17,524 nt of DNA from Candidatus Vogelbacteria bacterium (GCA_016201425.1 JACQCW010000032.1:1-17524); one strand, 5' to 3'; counted from the first letter of the stretch, positions 8,299 to 15,040 are shown. A program made the numbers and translations. The notes: generated by a model from the letters alone, not told the origin.

Positions 8299-8811
8299 AT
8301 GTCAGACAACAATGCCGATTCTGCCCGAAGGTCACTCGTACATCTTCTTAGGCTTGCTTATTCGGGTGAGCTCGCGGCGGTCTTGGCTTACGAGGGACAC
8401 TTGATGGCTGTTTTTGACAAACAAGAAAAGAGGGATATTCGCAAAATCCAAAATGATGAAGTTGAGCATCGAAATCGAGTTAAATATATACTTAATCAAC
8501 TTGGTGAACGCCCAAGTCTAATTCGCGAAATAGTGATGTGGTGTATCGGTAGCACTGTCGGCCTTGTTTGTCTCCTTACGAAGTATTTCCCAATGAGTTG
8601 GTTTTTCGCGATGTATGGAGCAGGGAAACTTGAGGCCAATAATATATTGGAGTACTCCCACGCGGCAGAGTTTGCCGTTAGGGCCGGCATGCCTCACTTG
8701 GTACCAGATCTGATGGGGATGTCTAACACTGAGCGAGAGCACGAAGAGTACTTTTATCAGAAGGTGATTTCGCACTGCATGAGTAGGCATGTTCTCGTTT
8801 GGCGACTATGA
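8299..8811 (+). CDS. COQ7-like ferritin-superfamily di-iron protein
   Basis: The 170-aa protein shows the four-helix di-iron pattern in order: GELAAVLAYEGH (E24), NDEVEHR (E54, H57), GKLEANN (E112) and NTEREHEEYF (E145, H148). Order, spacing and length fit COQ7-type demethoxyubiquinone hydroxylases. A hydrophobic stretch (76-108) between the two halves resembles the membrane-touching hairpin of COQ7. No quinone-synthesis gene is nearby, and quinone hydroxylation would be surprising in a reduced genome, so a peroxide or oxygen-reducing ferritin-like role is equally possible. The start is fixed by AAAGGAGG at 8286-8293. A strong terminator follows eight bases after the stop. The di-iron fold is confident; the reaction is not. 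Confidence 0.82.
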   Translation: MSDNNADSARRSLVHLLRLAYSGELAAVLAYEGHLMAVFDKQEKRDIRKIQNDEVEHRNRVKYILNQLGERPSLIREIVMWCIGSTVGLVCLLTKYFPMSWFFAMYGAGKLEANNILEYSHAAEFAVRAGMPHLVPDLMGMSNTEREHEEYFYQKVISHCMSRHVLVWRL

Positions 8812-8818
8812 GAATTTG

Positions 8819-8847
8819 AGCGACATTTGTTGATGTCGCTTTTTTTT
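8819..8847 (+). terminator. Intrinsic terminator after the COQ7-like gene
   Basis: AGCGACAT (8819-8826) pairs with ATGTCGCT (8833-8840) around a six-base loop, running into eight T residues. A second small hairpin (CCTGACA/TGTCGGG, near 8868-8884) follows and has no U-run. Confidence 0.92.
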
Positions 8848-8984
8848 GCGTAAAAAACCTGACAATTTGTCGGGACAATAGGTCTTGTTATTTGAAAATT
8901 TTTTTCCAAGATCCGAGAACGTATTTTGCGGCGACTACGTCGTGAGCTTGTGTAATAAACTTTCCATTTCCAAATGTGCGTTAC

Positions 8985-9013
8985 TTGTCCTAGACCAGCA
9001 GATGCAATACAAT
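8985..9013 (+). promoter_or_regulatory. Promoter for the amidohydrolase, giving a leaderless mRNA
   Basis: TTGTCC (8985-8990), 17 bases, then TACAAT (9008-9013). The ATG at 9020 begins seven bases after the -10, so transcription should begin at or next to the start codon. No SD is visible. Confidence 0.6.
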
Positions 9014-9019
9014 TAATCA

Positions 9020-9835
9020 ATGATTATAGATTCACATACCCACATAAGTAAGTTACTCGGGACTAAATTTTCTGAGGATTATGACAAAAACCTTTCATAC
9101 CTTCTAGACGAGATGACCTTGAATGGTATTGATCGGTCACTTCTCATTGCTGGTTTTAATAATGAGAGTAGGCTTCGTCCTACAACCGAAGAGGCGATAG
9201 CGTATATTGACAAGACCCCAAAAATTTCGGTGGTCGGAAGTATTGATGTTTTGAATTATGACGAAGAGTATTTGGTTGAGATCGAAAAGTGGTTTGGCGA
9301 CAATAAAATAGTTGGAATTAAAATGTATACGGGCTATCAGCATTTTTATCCGGCTGATGAAAGGTGTGTGCCAATTTACAATTTATGTATCAAATATAAT
9401 AAGCCTGTCATTTTTCACACTGGTGATACCCTTGCCGGTGCAGTCAAAAATCCCAAGTTAAAGTACGCGCATCCTTTGAATATTGATGAGATTGCGTCAG
9501 ATATGCCAGACCTCAAGATTGTTATTGCTCACATGGGTAACCCATGGCTCGTAGATTGCGCTGAAATTTTATATAAGAATCGGAACGTTTATGCGGATAT
9601 CTCCGGATTGGTTGTGGGTGATGATTTGGATAACCCGTATGGAGTGATGACGAGAAAAAGAATTAGGGATCTAATCGATTATGATAGTTTAAACTTTAAG
9701 TTAATTTATGGCACTGATTGGCCACTTTGCCCGATGGATGTGTATCTGAAATTTGTAAAAACACTTGAACTCACTAACGATCAGCAGGAAAAACTATTCT
9801 TCAAGAATGCCCAAAAAGTTTTTGGCTTGGCGTAG
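9020..9835 (+). CDS. Metal-dependent amidohydrolase (amidohydrolase 2 / COG2159 type)
   Basis: The 271-aa protein has the amidohydrolase TIM-barrel signature. MIIDSHTH supplies the HxH metal ligands (H6, H8), VIFHTGDT gives H133, IVIAHMGNPW gives H171, and IYGTDWP gives the late catalytic Asp (D233). No carboxylated Lys motif is evident. The length and motif spacing fit COG2159 hydrolases/decarboxylases, of which ACMSD and OMA hydrolase are studied members. The substrate cannot be told from the sequence. The gene stands alone, probably leaderless, and converges with mltG with only seven bases between stops. Confidence 0.88.
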   Translation: MIIDSHTHISKLLGTKFSEDYDKNLSYLLDEMTLNGIDRSLLIAGFNNESRLRPTTEEAIAYIDKTPKISVVGSIDVLNYDEEYLVEIEKWFGDNKIVGIKMYTGYQHFYPADERCVPIYNLCIKYNKPVIFHTGDTLAGAVKNPKLKYAHPLNIDEIASDMPDLKIVIAHMGNPWLVDCAEILYKNRNVYADISGLVVGDDLDNPYGVMTRKRIRDLIDYDSLNFKLIYGTDWPLCPMDVYLKFVKTLELTNDQQEKLFFKNAQKVFGLA

Positions 9836-9842
9836 TTGGTTC

Positions 9843-10790
9843 TTATCTATAGTACTTTTTTATATTCGCCTTATGTTCTTGGTACGTCACTGAGCAATGA
9901 ATATTTCCGTGCCTATCATGTAGATAAAAGAGGCAGTTCGTTTTGCGCGGATTGAGTGCGGCTTTAAGCGCAGCTATGCTGACATTAGAGATTGGTGTCG
10001 GGGGCAGGCCTTTATTTTGGTATGTGTTGTAGGGTGAATTGATATATTTGTCTTCAGATAGAACCGGTGGCCACCAGCCATTTTTGTTGTTACCTTTTGC
10101 GTATTGAAGAGTGGCATCCATATCTAGGCTCATATCTTTGAAAATTCTGTTCCAAATTACTCCAGATATAAGTTTCATGTCATTTGTTCCAGCCGCTTCA
10201 CGTTCAATAATAGAGGCAACCCGCACGGCTGTGTCTACGTTGATGATGTTCGCTGTTGTGGTGGCATATTTAGATTCCACGTCATCGTTGAATCTCTCCA
10301 TCATAACTTTGTAAGCTTGATCTGGTGTGGTGTTTCTAGGAAACAGGTATCCGCCTGGGCTGTAGTATCCCTCTTTATTTTTATTGTCAATATATTTGTC
10401 TGCAGATATAAATGCAAGTTTTTTGCCAATGTTCCAATTGAGCTCATTGCTAAGTAGTGCTGCAATCTCTTCTTTGCGCAGACCAGAATTCAGGACCACA
10501 TATCTTGATGTTGGATTGGCAAGGTTTTGGTACAGTCGCCAGACGTTGAAGTTTTGTGCTAACCATTTTTGCCCGAGTTCGAAAATGTTAGCAACTGGTG
10601 CTGCCTCGTCTTTATTTACTTCTGGTTCAATGTCGTTGATCTGTTTGTTAACCAAATCCAAGTTGGTTGTAAGAATATCGCTTTTTTCTGTAGATGTTAC
10701 GTAGGAAAAATTTAATACAAAAATTCCACCAATGGCAATCCCAAAACAGGCGATAAACAAGACTGTGTATTTGTTTATCCAGCGATCCAT
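9843..10790 (-). CDS. mltG: Endolytic murein transglycosylase MltG (YceG-like)
   Basis: This 315-aa protein has an N-terminal TM (about 8-28) and a YceG domain outside the membrane. Clear family motifs are SPGGYLFP, VASIIEREA with catalytic Glu (E196), LDMDATLQYA, NSPYNTYQNKGLPPTPISN and the C-terminal ALNP...LFYL. MltG cleaves nascent glycan strands near the membrane and helps set glycan length. The linker 31-95 is longer and more acidic than the catalytic part and probably unstructured. Residues where others have a Pro after PISN read NV here, a small deviation. TATAAT on the minus strand (10802-10797) lies six bases before the ATG, implying a leaderless transcript in addition to read-through from dcd 61 bases upstream. 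Confidence 0.95.
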   Translation of the reverse strand: MDRWINKYTVLFIACFGIAIGGIFVLNFSYVTSTEKSDILTTNLDLVNKQINDIEPEVNKDEAAPVANIFELGQKWLAQNFNVWRLYQNLANPTSRYVVLNSGLRKEEIAALLSNELNWNIGKKLAFISADKYIDNKNKEGYYSPGGYLFPRNTTPDQAYKVMMERFNDDVESKYATTTANIINVDTAVRVASIIEREAAGTNDMKLISGVIWNRIFKDMSLDMDATLQYAKGNNKNGWWPPVLSEDKYINSPYNTYQNKGLPPTPISNVSIAALKAALNPRKTNCLFYLHDRHGNIHCSVTYQEHKANIKKYYR

Positions 10791-10796
10791 ATAGTT

Positions 10797-10802
10797 ATTA
10801 TA
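10797..10802 (-). promoter_or_regulatory. -10 box immediately upstream of mltG
   Basis: A perfect TATAAT on the minus strand ends six bases before the mltG ATG. The -35 region is poor (ATAGTA at the matching distance). If used, the mRNA would be leaderless. Confidence 0.45.
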
Positions 10803-10851
10803 CTTGATGGGTTTTTTTTTACTATATTTCAGTGACTTTTTCGGTGTTTAT

Positions 10852-11370
10852 TTACGGCTCCCGCTGGTGGCTAAACTTTCCTTTATATTGGGCCGTGCCA
10901 TCGCACCTTTCGAATATGAATTGGCAGAGTCTTATTCCTGGGTAGAGAGCCATTGGTGCTGGTCCCATGTTGGTGATTTCCAGGACCTGTTTATTGTTTA
11001 TACCAGGTTGCGCGAAGCCGGAGGTGATATGAACCCCAAGACCGATTCGGGCAAATCTGCTACGCCCTTCTATCCAGCCTGCTAAGCTAGGCGAGAGAGT
11101 AATAGTTTCTTTTGTGATGCCTAAGACTGACTCGCCTGGTTTAAGCAAGAGATAACCACCCTCTTCAATCTCAATTTTTTCAGTGATTGTCTCGAAGTTG
11201 GCATCGTTGGTCACTGGGAAAACCTCGTTGTAGTGCTTAAAAATCCTAAAAGCTTTGTCCAGATGGAGGTCAACCGATCCTGGTCCTATTTGATCGTCTG
11301 TTGGGATTGGTTCAATGACAATATTGCCATTCTTTAGCTCTTCGATAATCTTATTTTTTGCTAGGATCAT
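10852..11370 (-). CDS. dcd: dCTP deaminase family protein
   Basis: The 172-aa length and motifs fit the trimeric dCTP deaminase/dUTPase fold: IGPGSVDLHL near the N-terminus, LLLKPGESVLG, GRSRFARIGLGVHITSGFAQPG and KQVLEITN with the catalytic Glu (E131). Dcd converts dCTP to dUTP on the way to dTTP; some members also hydrolyse dUTP to dUMP. Here GRSRFAR replaces the E. coli-type RSSLAR and the usual PGW is PGI, so whether it is mono- or bifunctional is uncertain. It is transcribed toward mltG with a 61-base gap. The start codon has no SD. Confidence 0.92.
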   Translation of the reverse strand: MILAKNKIIEELKNGNIVIEPIPTDDQIGPGSVDLHLDKAFRIFKHYNEVFPVTNDANFETITEKIEIEEGGYLLLKPGESVLGITKETITLSPSLAGWIEGRSRFARIGLGVHITSGFAQPGINNKQVLEITNMGPAPMALYPGIRLCQFIFERCDGTAQYKGKFSHQREP

Positions 11371-11449
11371 AAATATATGTTAATTGATTAGGTCTAAATA
11401 ATACGTTAAAAAACCTTACTGTGCAACGCTTTTTTGGCTGTAATTATTC

Positions 11450-11478
11450 TTGACAAATTTATATCACTATGCTATACT
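11450..11478 (+). promoter_or_regulatory. Strong promoter of the first island unit
   Basis: Consensus TTGACA (11450-11455), an exact 17-base spacer and TATACT (11473-11478). Transcription should begin near 11485. The same -35, spacing and -10 recur at 12458-12486. Confidence 0.88.
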
Positions 11479-11518
11479 AGCGGAGTAGATTTGAACCTTG
11501 AGTTTTATGAATATTACT

Positions 11519-11656
11519 TGAGGAATTGCGATTTTTGTTTTTAAGGCGCCAAGGGGTTGGATTAGAGTAATGGTAAATAATTTCATTTATTTATTACTTT
11601 GGATTCTTGTACCATTCTTTGACCAACCTCTTAAAAACAAAAACCGCAATTCCTCA
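11519..11656 (+). ncRNA. Long stem-loop in the 5' leader of the small-protein unit
   Basis: Arms 11519-11545 and 11630-11656 are complementary at 26 of 27 positions; the single mismatch is A11531 opposite C11644. Inside, GGTTGG (11555-11560) pairs with CCAACC (11623-11628), AATGGTA (11569-11575) with TACCATT (11610-11616), and AATAA (11576-11580) with TTATT (11587-11591). The nested order is that of one elongated RNA hairpin with internal loops. It begins about 34 bases into the predicted transcript and ends 19 bases before the SD. It has no U-run, so it is not a plain terminator. It may be a cis-regulatory element, a stabiliser, a processed small RNA, or the terminal inverted repeats of a small mobile element; no target duplication is visible. 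Confidence 0.65.
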
Positions 11657-11689
11657 TAACAAACGTTACGCCCTTAAGGAGGCACTCAG

Positions 11690-12007
11690 ATGCGAGCTTT
11701 GAACTATGATAACGAAGATATCGCCCTGGACGGAGTTTCGCAGATCAACAAGCTGACGAAGCCCGCTGGCACCAAGCACAATCCGATCGAGTGCTACGGA
11801 AAGATTCTCAGTCGGGATAATGGTCCGAAACGGGCTGAGATGATCCAGGCGAGCGTCACCAGGGCTGGCGGTGTTGTTATCAACCCACCAATGACAAAAT
11901 ACTTCGTCAAGAATGGCGATATCTACATAGATCTGCAGGGTAACACCTTAGTCGAGATCAAGCCGATCTCGCTGGACGATGCTATTACGAAGGGTCTGAT
12001 CAGGTAG
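11690..12007 (+). CDS. Small protein, paralog family member 1 (105 aa)
   Basis: I do not recognise the family, but it is clearly related to the proteins at 12075 and 12539. Over about 55 aligned positions it shares roughly 25 identities with the 12539 product, including CYGKILSR versus CFGKILSR, RAE, PPMTKYF versus PPTTRYF, and DLQGN versus DIQGN. Unlike the 12539 protein it has an extra N-terminal segment (1-34) and a short C-terminal tail. It has no TM or signal peptide, and the pattern suggests a small beta-rich domain. The SD AAGGAGG is seven bases upstream. It is the first gene after the structured leader and is co-transcribed with 12075. Codons are G/C-ending (ATC, GTC, AAG) much more often than in the flanking housekeeping genes, consistent with high expression or foreign origin. 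Confidence 0.78.
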   Translation: MRALNYDNEDIALDGVSQINKLTKPAGTKHNPIECYGKILSRDNGPKRAEMIQASVTRAGGVVINPPMTKYFVKNGDIYIDLQGNTLVEIKPISLDDAITKGLIR

Positions 12008-12074
12008 TTAACAAATTCGCAATTCGGTAACTGCAAACATCATACAAACCCGGAAGCCTTTAGGAGGCAATCAC

Positions 12075-12389
12075 ATGAGCCAGAACAACACGGTCGCCAA
12101 GGTCAATTACAAGAGGGGCTTCTGCGGGTCGTTCGAGGCTCGGAAGAAGGTCACCTACATCGGCACGATCGTCCATGAAACGCCCGCCAAGAAGGGCAAG
12201 ACGGTCGACAAGATGCAGGCCCGGATCGACTTCGTGGACGCTGCCCCCATCAAGCCGTCCCTGACCAAGTACTTCGAGAGGAGGAATGGTGGACAGTGGA
12301 TGGATCAGAAGGGGGACCTGTTCATGACGGTCGGTGAGGCGGCGACTTGGATTGTTATCACGAACGATACCGAACCGAAGAAGGAGTAA
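12075..12389 (+). CDS. Small protein, divergent paralog family member 2 (104 aa)
   Basis: A basic, soluble 104-aa protein of no known family. Its second half follows the neighbours' pattern: PSLTKYF (61-67), nine residues, then DQKGDLF (77-83), matching T-[KR]-Y-F-x(8,9)-D-x-[QK]-G-[ND]. The G-x-I of the first strand (YIGTIV) also aligns. The N-terminal part is rich in Lys/Arg and the tail (NDTEPKKE) is charged. AGGAGG lies seven bases before the ATG. The gene is visibly the most GC-rich in the window. It ends just before a copy of the 55-base terminator. Function unknown; co-transcription with its paralog suggests a heteromeric or sequentially needed pair. Confidence 0.75.
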   Translation: MSQNNTVAKVNYKRGFCGSFEARKKVTYIGTIVHETPAKKGKTVDKMQARIDFVDAAPIKPSLTKYFERRNGGQWMDQKGDLFMTVGEAATWIVITNDTEPKKE

Positions 12390-12395
12390 TATTCA

Positions 12396-12450
12396 AATCT
12401 CGAAAGAGCGCAAATGGGGCCCTGCGAAAGTGGGCCTTTTTTCTTTCGCT
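12396..12450 (+). terminator. Terminator repeat, copy 1 (55 bases)
   Basis: The stem GGCCC/GGGCC with loop TGCGAAAGT runs into six T residues. An outer pairing CGAAAG (12401-12406) with CTTTCG (12443-12448) brackets it. The 55 bases are identical to 13121-13175. Confidence 0.88.
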
Positions 12451-12457
12451 CAAATAC

Positions 12458-12486
12458 TTGACAGTATTATTGTATCGTGATATACT
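12458..12486 (+). promoter_or_regulatory. Strong promoter of the second island unit
   Basis: TTGACA (12458-12463), a 17-base spacer and TATACT (12481-12486), the same hexamers and spacing as the promoter at 11450. It begins eight bases after the terminator repeat. Confidence 0.88.
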
Positions 12487-12538
12487 GTCGGCGTATTGAA
12501 TAATATTGACAACTATTATGCCTTAAGGAGGCGGTCGG

Positions 12539-12745
12539 ATGAGTAACAATAGGTGTCTGCGGGTCTCGTGTTTTGGGAAGATCCTGTCACGAATCCAGAT
12601 GCGAGGTAGGGCTGAAGTAATTCGTACTCAGATTACCCGAGTTGGTAGTGTCACCCAGGATCCACCGACGACTCGATACTTCATTGAGGGCAAGAAGGGT
12701 AGGTTTCTCGATATTCAGGGCAATATCTTTATTGAGCGCAAGTAG
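12539..12745 (+). CDS. Small protein, paralog family member 3 (68 aa)
   Basis: The shortest member of the family appears to be the bare domain: CFGKILSR (11-18), RAEVI (24-28), ITRVGSV (32-38), PPTTRYF (42-48), DIQGNIF (58-64). It is basic and lacks the N- and C-terminal extensions of the 11690 product. AAGGAGG (12525-12531) lies seven bases before the ATG in the sequence CTTAAGGAGGCGG, nearly the same SD context as the 11690 gene. Own promoter at 12458; the leader is about 46 bases and unstructured, unlike the long leader of the first unit. Role unknown; a small nucleic-acid-binding or protein-binding beta domain would fit but is not shown. Confidence 0.75.
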   Translation: MSNNRCLRVSCFGKILSRIQMRGRAEVIRTQITRVGSVTQDPPTTRYFIEGKKGRFLDIQGNIFIERK

Positions 12746-12794
12746 TAATTACTTTAACCTTAAATATGGTCTGTACCTAGAGGAGCTACTTAAG

Positions 12795-13091
12795 ATGGCT
12801 AACACATATATTCTTTCTGGGGCAAGGGAGTTCATTAGATTAACTGAAGTTGCGGAAGGACTCCGTGACTCCATGTATAATGAGAAGGCAATGTTTAACC
12901 TGATCTTTTCTCAAGACGTGGCTGGGAAGATCTCCGATCTAAACATCCCCTTCGTGCGGCGGCCTCGGTCCGGGTCACCTGCAAATCATGTGGTAATGTA
13001 TGTGGCGGACTTGAGGAAGATGGCTAATGAACTTCAGGCGATCGTGGATGCGATCGGTGGAGCGTCAAAGGCCGATCTGGGCGAAAAGTGA
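12795..13091 (+). CDS. Hypothetical 98-aa helical protein
   Basis: I choose ATG 12795, preceded by AGAGGAG at 12779-12785; a longer frame upstream overlaps the previous gene and lacks an SD. The protein is soluble and mostly helical by eye (GAREFIRLTEVAEGLRDSMY; ADLRKMANELQAIVDAIGG), with a basic proline-containing turn (VRRPRSGSPANH, 54-65). It is not related to the three small paralogs. It is the second gene of the unit starting at 12458 and ends 29 bases before the second terminator repeat. Function unknown. Confidence 0.72.
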   Translation: MANTYILSGAREFIRLTEVAEGLRDSMYNEKAMFNLIFSQDVAGKISDLNIPFVRRPRSGSPANHVVMYVADLRKMANELQAIVDAIGGASKADLGEK

Positions 13092-13120
13092 CAAAAGATT
13101 CGGCGCATCACTTATTCAAT

Positions 13121-13175
13121 AATCTCGAAAGAGCGCAAATGGGGCCCTGCGAAAGTGGGCCTTTTTTCTTTCGCT
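13121..13175 (+). terminator. Terminator repeat, copy 2 (55 bases)
   Basis: Identical over 55 bases to 12396-12450, including the hairpin, T-run and outer CGAAAG/CTTTCG pair. It closes the second two-gene unit as copy 1 closes the first. Confidence 0.88.
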
Positions 13176-13194
13176 AAACATGAGAAAGATCTGA

Positions 13195-13233
13195 AAAAAC
13201 ACCCCCGTCTCTGATTTTCATCGGAGCGGGGGT
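13195..13233 (-). terminator. Terminator of the ligase operon
   Basis: ACCCCCG (13201-13207) pairs with CGGGGGT (13227-13233), continuing as CTCTGAT with ATCGGAG around a four-base loop, with one bulged T. On the minus strand the stem is followed by GTTTTTT. It lies about 20 bases past the ligase stop. Confidence 0.88.
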
Positions 13234-13252
13234 TTGTGTTAACTATTTGAAT

Positions 13253-14344
13253 TTAGGGCTTCATGATTTCTTTGTACATTTCCTCGTCCAGGATCTCGGG
13301 TTCAGGGTACGTAACTGCACAGATGCAATTTTCGAGACCCTTGTCGAAACGCTGCTCGTACTGCTTGGGACAGAGAAGCTTGCCGCTTCCCTCGAAACGA
13401 TCAGTGAAATGAAGTTGAACGACATAAGGATCTTTAAACCAACCAAAGACGATGGTCTCCTTCTTCTTCTCGACCAAGGTCATTGGTAGGGCCATGACCC
13501 GTTCCTTTTCGACCTTGGTTACTCCTCCATAGTGGAAGGCACGGAATCTTTTCCCACTCGATCTCTCGATCTGAAAGCATCCAATGTCCTTGAACTTGCC
13601 ATCTACGATTCTCACGTAGAGCGCCTGGAAGTCAGCCTCCTTGAGGGGCTTCCATTTGTAGGCACCCTTTACTCTTGGAGTGTTTGTTTTGCCGTCAATT
13701 CTGCATTTCGGAATGAACTTGCTGTGAAACAGTACTCCACCTTCGCGCTTGATCTCGGGATCTTCCGACTTCGACCGCCAAAGCATTTCCTCCTTGAACT
13801 GATCTAACGTGCCGTCGAATTTCTCGACTGGCTTGACGTACTTGAGTCCCTCGCAGATCTTTTCGAGATGTGCCCGGTTCTCATCGAAGGTGAAGTTGGT
13901 ACGCTCACCGTTGAGGTAGAAAACGTCGAAGAGTCTGTAGTGCAGAAGGCCTGCCTTCAATGCTTCCTTGATCTCTTCGGGATCTGTCTTGGAGACTATG
14001 CTGCCCACACGTCCACGATCATCGTAGTCGGCGTGAGCTACAATCTCACCCGCAAGCAAACTTCGTGCAGGCAAGAGTTCTTCGGGGATACTCTCGAGTT
14101 CCTCGATAATGTTCCAGATGTTACGGTCGTTGATGGGAAGATTCCCGTCGGTGAAAAGTGACACTTTTCTGGAGGTATTGGTTTTAGCCTTACCTCTCCA
14201 GCCGTCACGCTTCCAGGTGATCCTGAGATCACCATTTTGCTCAAGCTTGTAGACTTCTGACTCTTTGTAATCATCTTGCTCCTTCGGCTTGGAAAGCGTC
14301 AGGTACAGTGGAATATTACCGTCGAATTCCTTTTTAAGTTCCAC
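13253..14344 (-). CDS. ATP-dependent DNA ligase family protein
   Basis: The 363-aa protein carries the covalent nucleotidyltransferase motifs in order. Motif I is KRDGWR (45-50) with adenylated Lys K45; motif III LLAGEIVA (E100); motif IIIa YRLFDVFYLNG; motif IV EGGVLFHSK (E201); motif V YKWKPLKEADF. The C-terminal part (about 235-345) fits the OB domain, with LLCPKQYEQRFDK near the end. There is no N-terminal DNA-binding domain, nuclease or primase fusion, so it is a minimal type of ligase. It seals nicks using ATP. Bacteria replicate with NAD-dependent LigA, so this is presumably an extra repair or mobile-element ligase; an RNA-ligase activity is the main alternative. The GTG start is fixed by AAAGGAGG eight bases upstream. 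It follows a membrane-protein gene in the same operon with a 21-base gap. Confidence 0.87.
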   Translation of the reverse strand: MELKKEFDGNIPLYLTLSKPKEQDDYKESEVYKLEQNGDLRITWKRDGWRGKAKTNTSRKVSLFTDGNLPINDRNIWNIIEELESIPEELLPARSLLAGEIVAHADYDDRGRVGSIVSKTDPEEIKEALKAGLLHYRLFDVFYLNGERTNFTFDENRAHLEKICEGLKYVKPVEKFDGTLDQFKEEMLWRSKSEDPEIKREGGVLFHSKFIPKCRIDGKTNTPRVKGAYKWKPLKEADFQALYVRIVDGKFKDIGCFQIERSSGKRFRAFHYGGVTKVEKERVMALPMTLVEKKKETIVFGWFKDPYVVQLHFTDRFEGSGKLLCPKQYEQRFDKGLENCICAVTYPEPEILDEEMYKEIMKP

Positions 14345-14365
14345 TCGCGAACCTCCTTTGGTTCG

Positions 14366-15040
14366 TTACAGATTGGTTACGGTTTTTGTTTTGGAATTTT
14401 CCAGTTCTTTGGCGGCCTGGGCATGCGCACGCTTGGTTATGAAGGTTAGACTTGCATGACCAACGAAGCAGCCCCACGGATAGATGAGGTCAGTTATCAG
14501 ATGATGGCTCCTCAGTAGCACCACTACAATTCCGATTGCGAATGCATGGCACCACAGTGACCATGGGGTAGGATCCTCGTTCGCAGGATCTTCGAGGACA
14601 TCTCGAAGAATCGGTAAGACGGCAATAGAGAATGTCGCGATGATTACGAAATGGGCGAATGTTGCCGACTGGTATTTCCATGCCAGTATTGCGACAACTC
14701 CAAGGAGAAGCATGTACAGATCTTCGTCGGTCGGTTTCTCGAACACGCCTTTTACAAGCATGTAGCAGAAGACCAAGAAACAGGCTATCGAACCCGTCAT
14801 CGGGAGAATCGTCATGGCCCAGTCTTGATTCATGCCGAAGTATGAACTGGCGTTCATAATCGTGATGAAGGTCATGATGAACCATGAGATGGCATTGTTT
14901 TTCGGTTTCTTCTTTTTGTCCTTGTCGATGTTGCGGTTGGCACGCTTCGCGTACGCGATGTACGCGTGCAGGGAGTACCGTACGGCCGTAGCGGCCAGAG
15001 CCCATGCTATACAGGCAATGAACCACATAATGAAATTCAC
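14366..15040 (-). CDS. Multi-TM membrane protein of unknown function
   Basis: The 224-aa protein has about seven hydrophobic segments (3-21, 51-69, 76-97, 108-124, 126-144, 160-177, 185-202). A very basic loop (32-48, KRANRNIDKDKKKKPKN) follows the first, so that loop should be cytoplasmic and the N-terminus outside. The tail (203-224) is basic and polar. No transporter or enzyme motif is recognisable. The start is GTG 15040, with AAGGAGG six bases upstream in the SD context typical of this island. It is the first gene of the operon that also encodes the ligase, and has a good promoter at 15101-15128. The basic loop and tail could contact nucleic acid, but that is speculation. Confidence 0.75.
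   Translation of the reverse strand: MNFIMWFIACIAWALAATAVRYSLHAYIAYAKRANRNIDKDKKKKPKNNAISWFIMTFITIMNASSYFGMNQDWAMTILPMTGSIACFLVFCYMLVKGVFEKPTDEDLYMLLLGVVAILAWKYQSATFAHFVIIATFSIAVLPILRDVLEDPANEDPTPWSLWCHAFAIGIVVVLLRSHHLITDLIYPWGCFVGHASLTFITKRAHAQAAKELENSKTKTVTNL

Larger units (their letters stand above)
11371..11689 (+). promoter_or_regulatory. Gene-free 319-base region: promoter plus long structured leader
   Basis: This gap separates dcd (minus) from the first small island gene (plus). It contains a near-consensus promoter at 11450-11478, a predicted transcript of about 205 bases before the first ATG, a long imperfect hairpin at 11519-11656 and the SD AAGGAGG at 11676-11682. I see no credible coding frame in it. 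Confidence 0.7.

Noticed and set aside
11519..11656. A miniature inverted-repeat transposable element.
   Set aside because: The terminal repeats are suggestive, but there is no flanking target duplication and the helices nest as one RNA hairpin between promoter and SD; kept only as an alternative.
12642..12794. A longer 149-aa reading of the gene at 12795.
   Set aside because: It overlaps the 68-aa paralog out of frame and lacks an SD, while ATG 12795 has AGAGGAG upstream.
13261..14274. Several open frames on both strands over the ligase gene.
   Set aside because: They overlap the ligase, which has complete motifs and an SD; none has an SD or recognisable content.
14366..15040. PnuC-type nicotinamide riboside transporter.
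   Set aside because: Size and TM count are similar, but I could not find the family's conserved residues, and the long basic loop does not fit.
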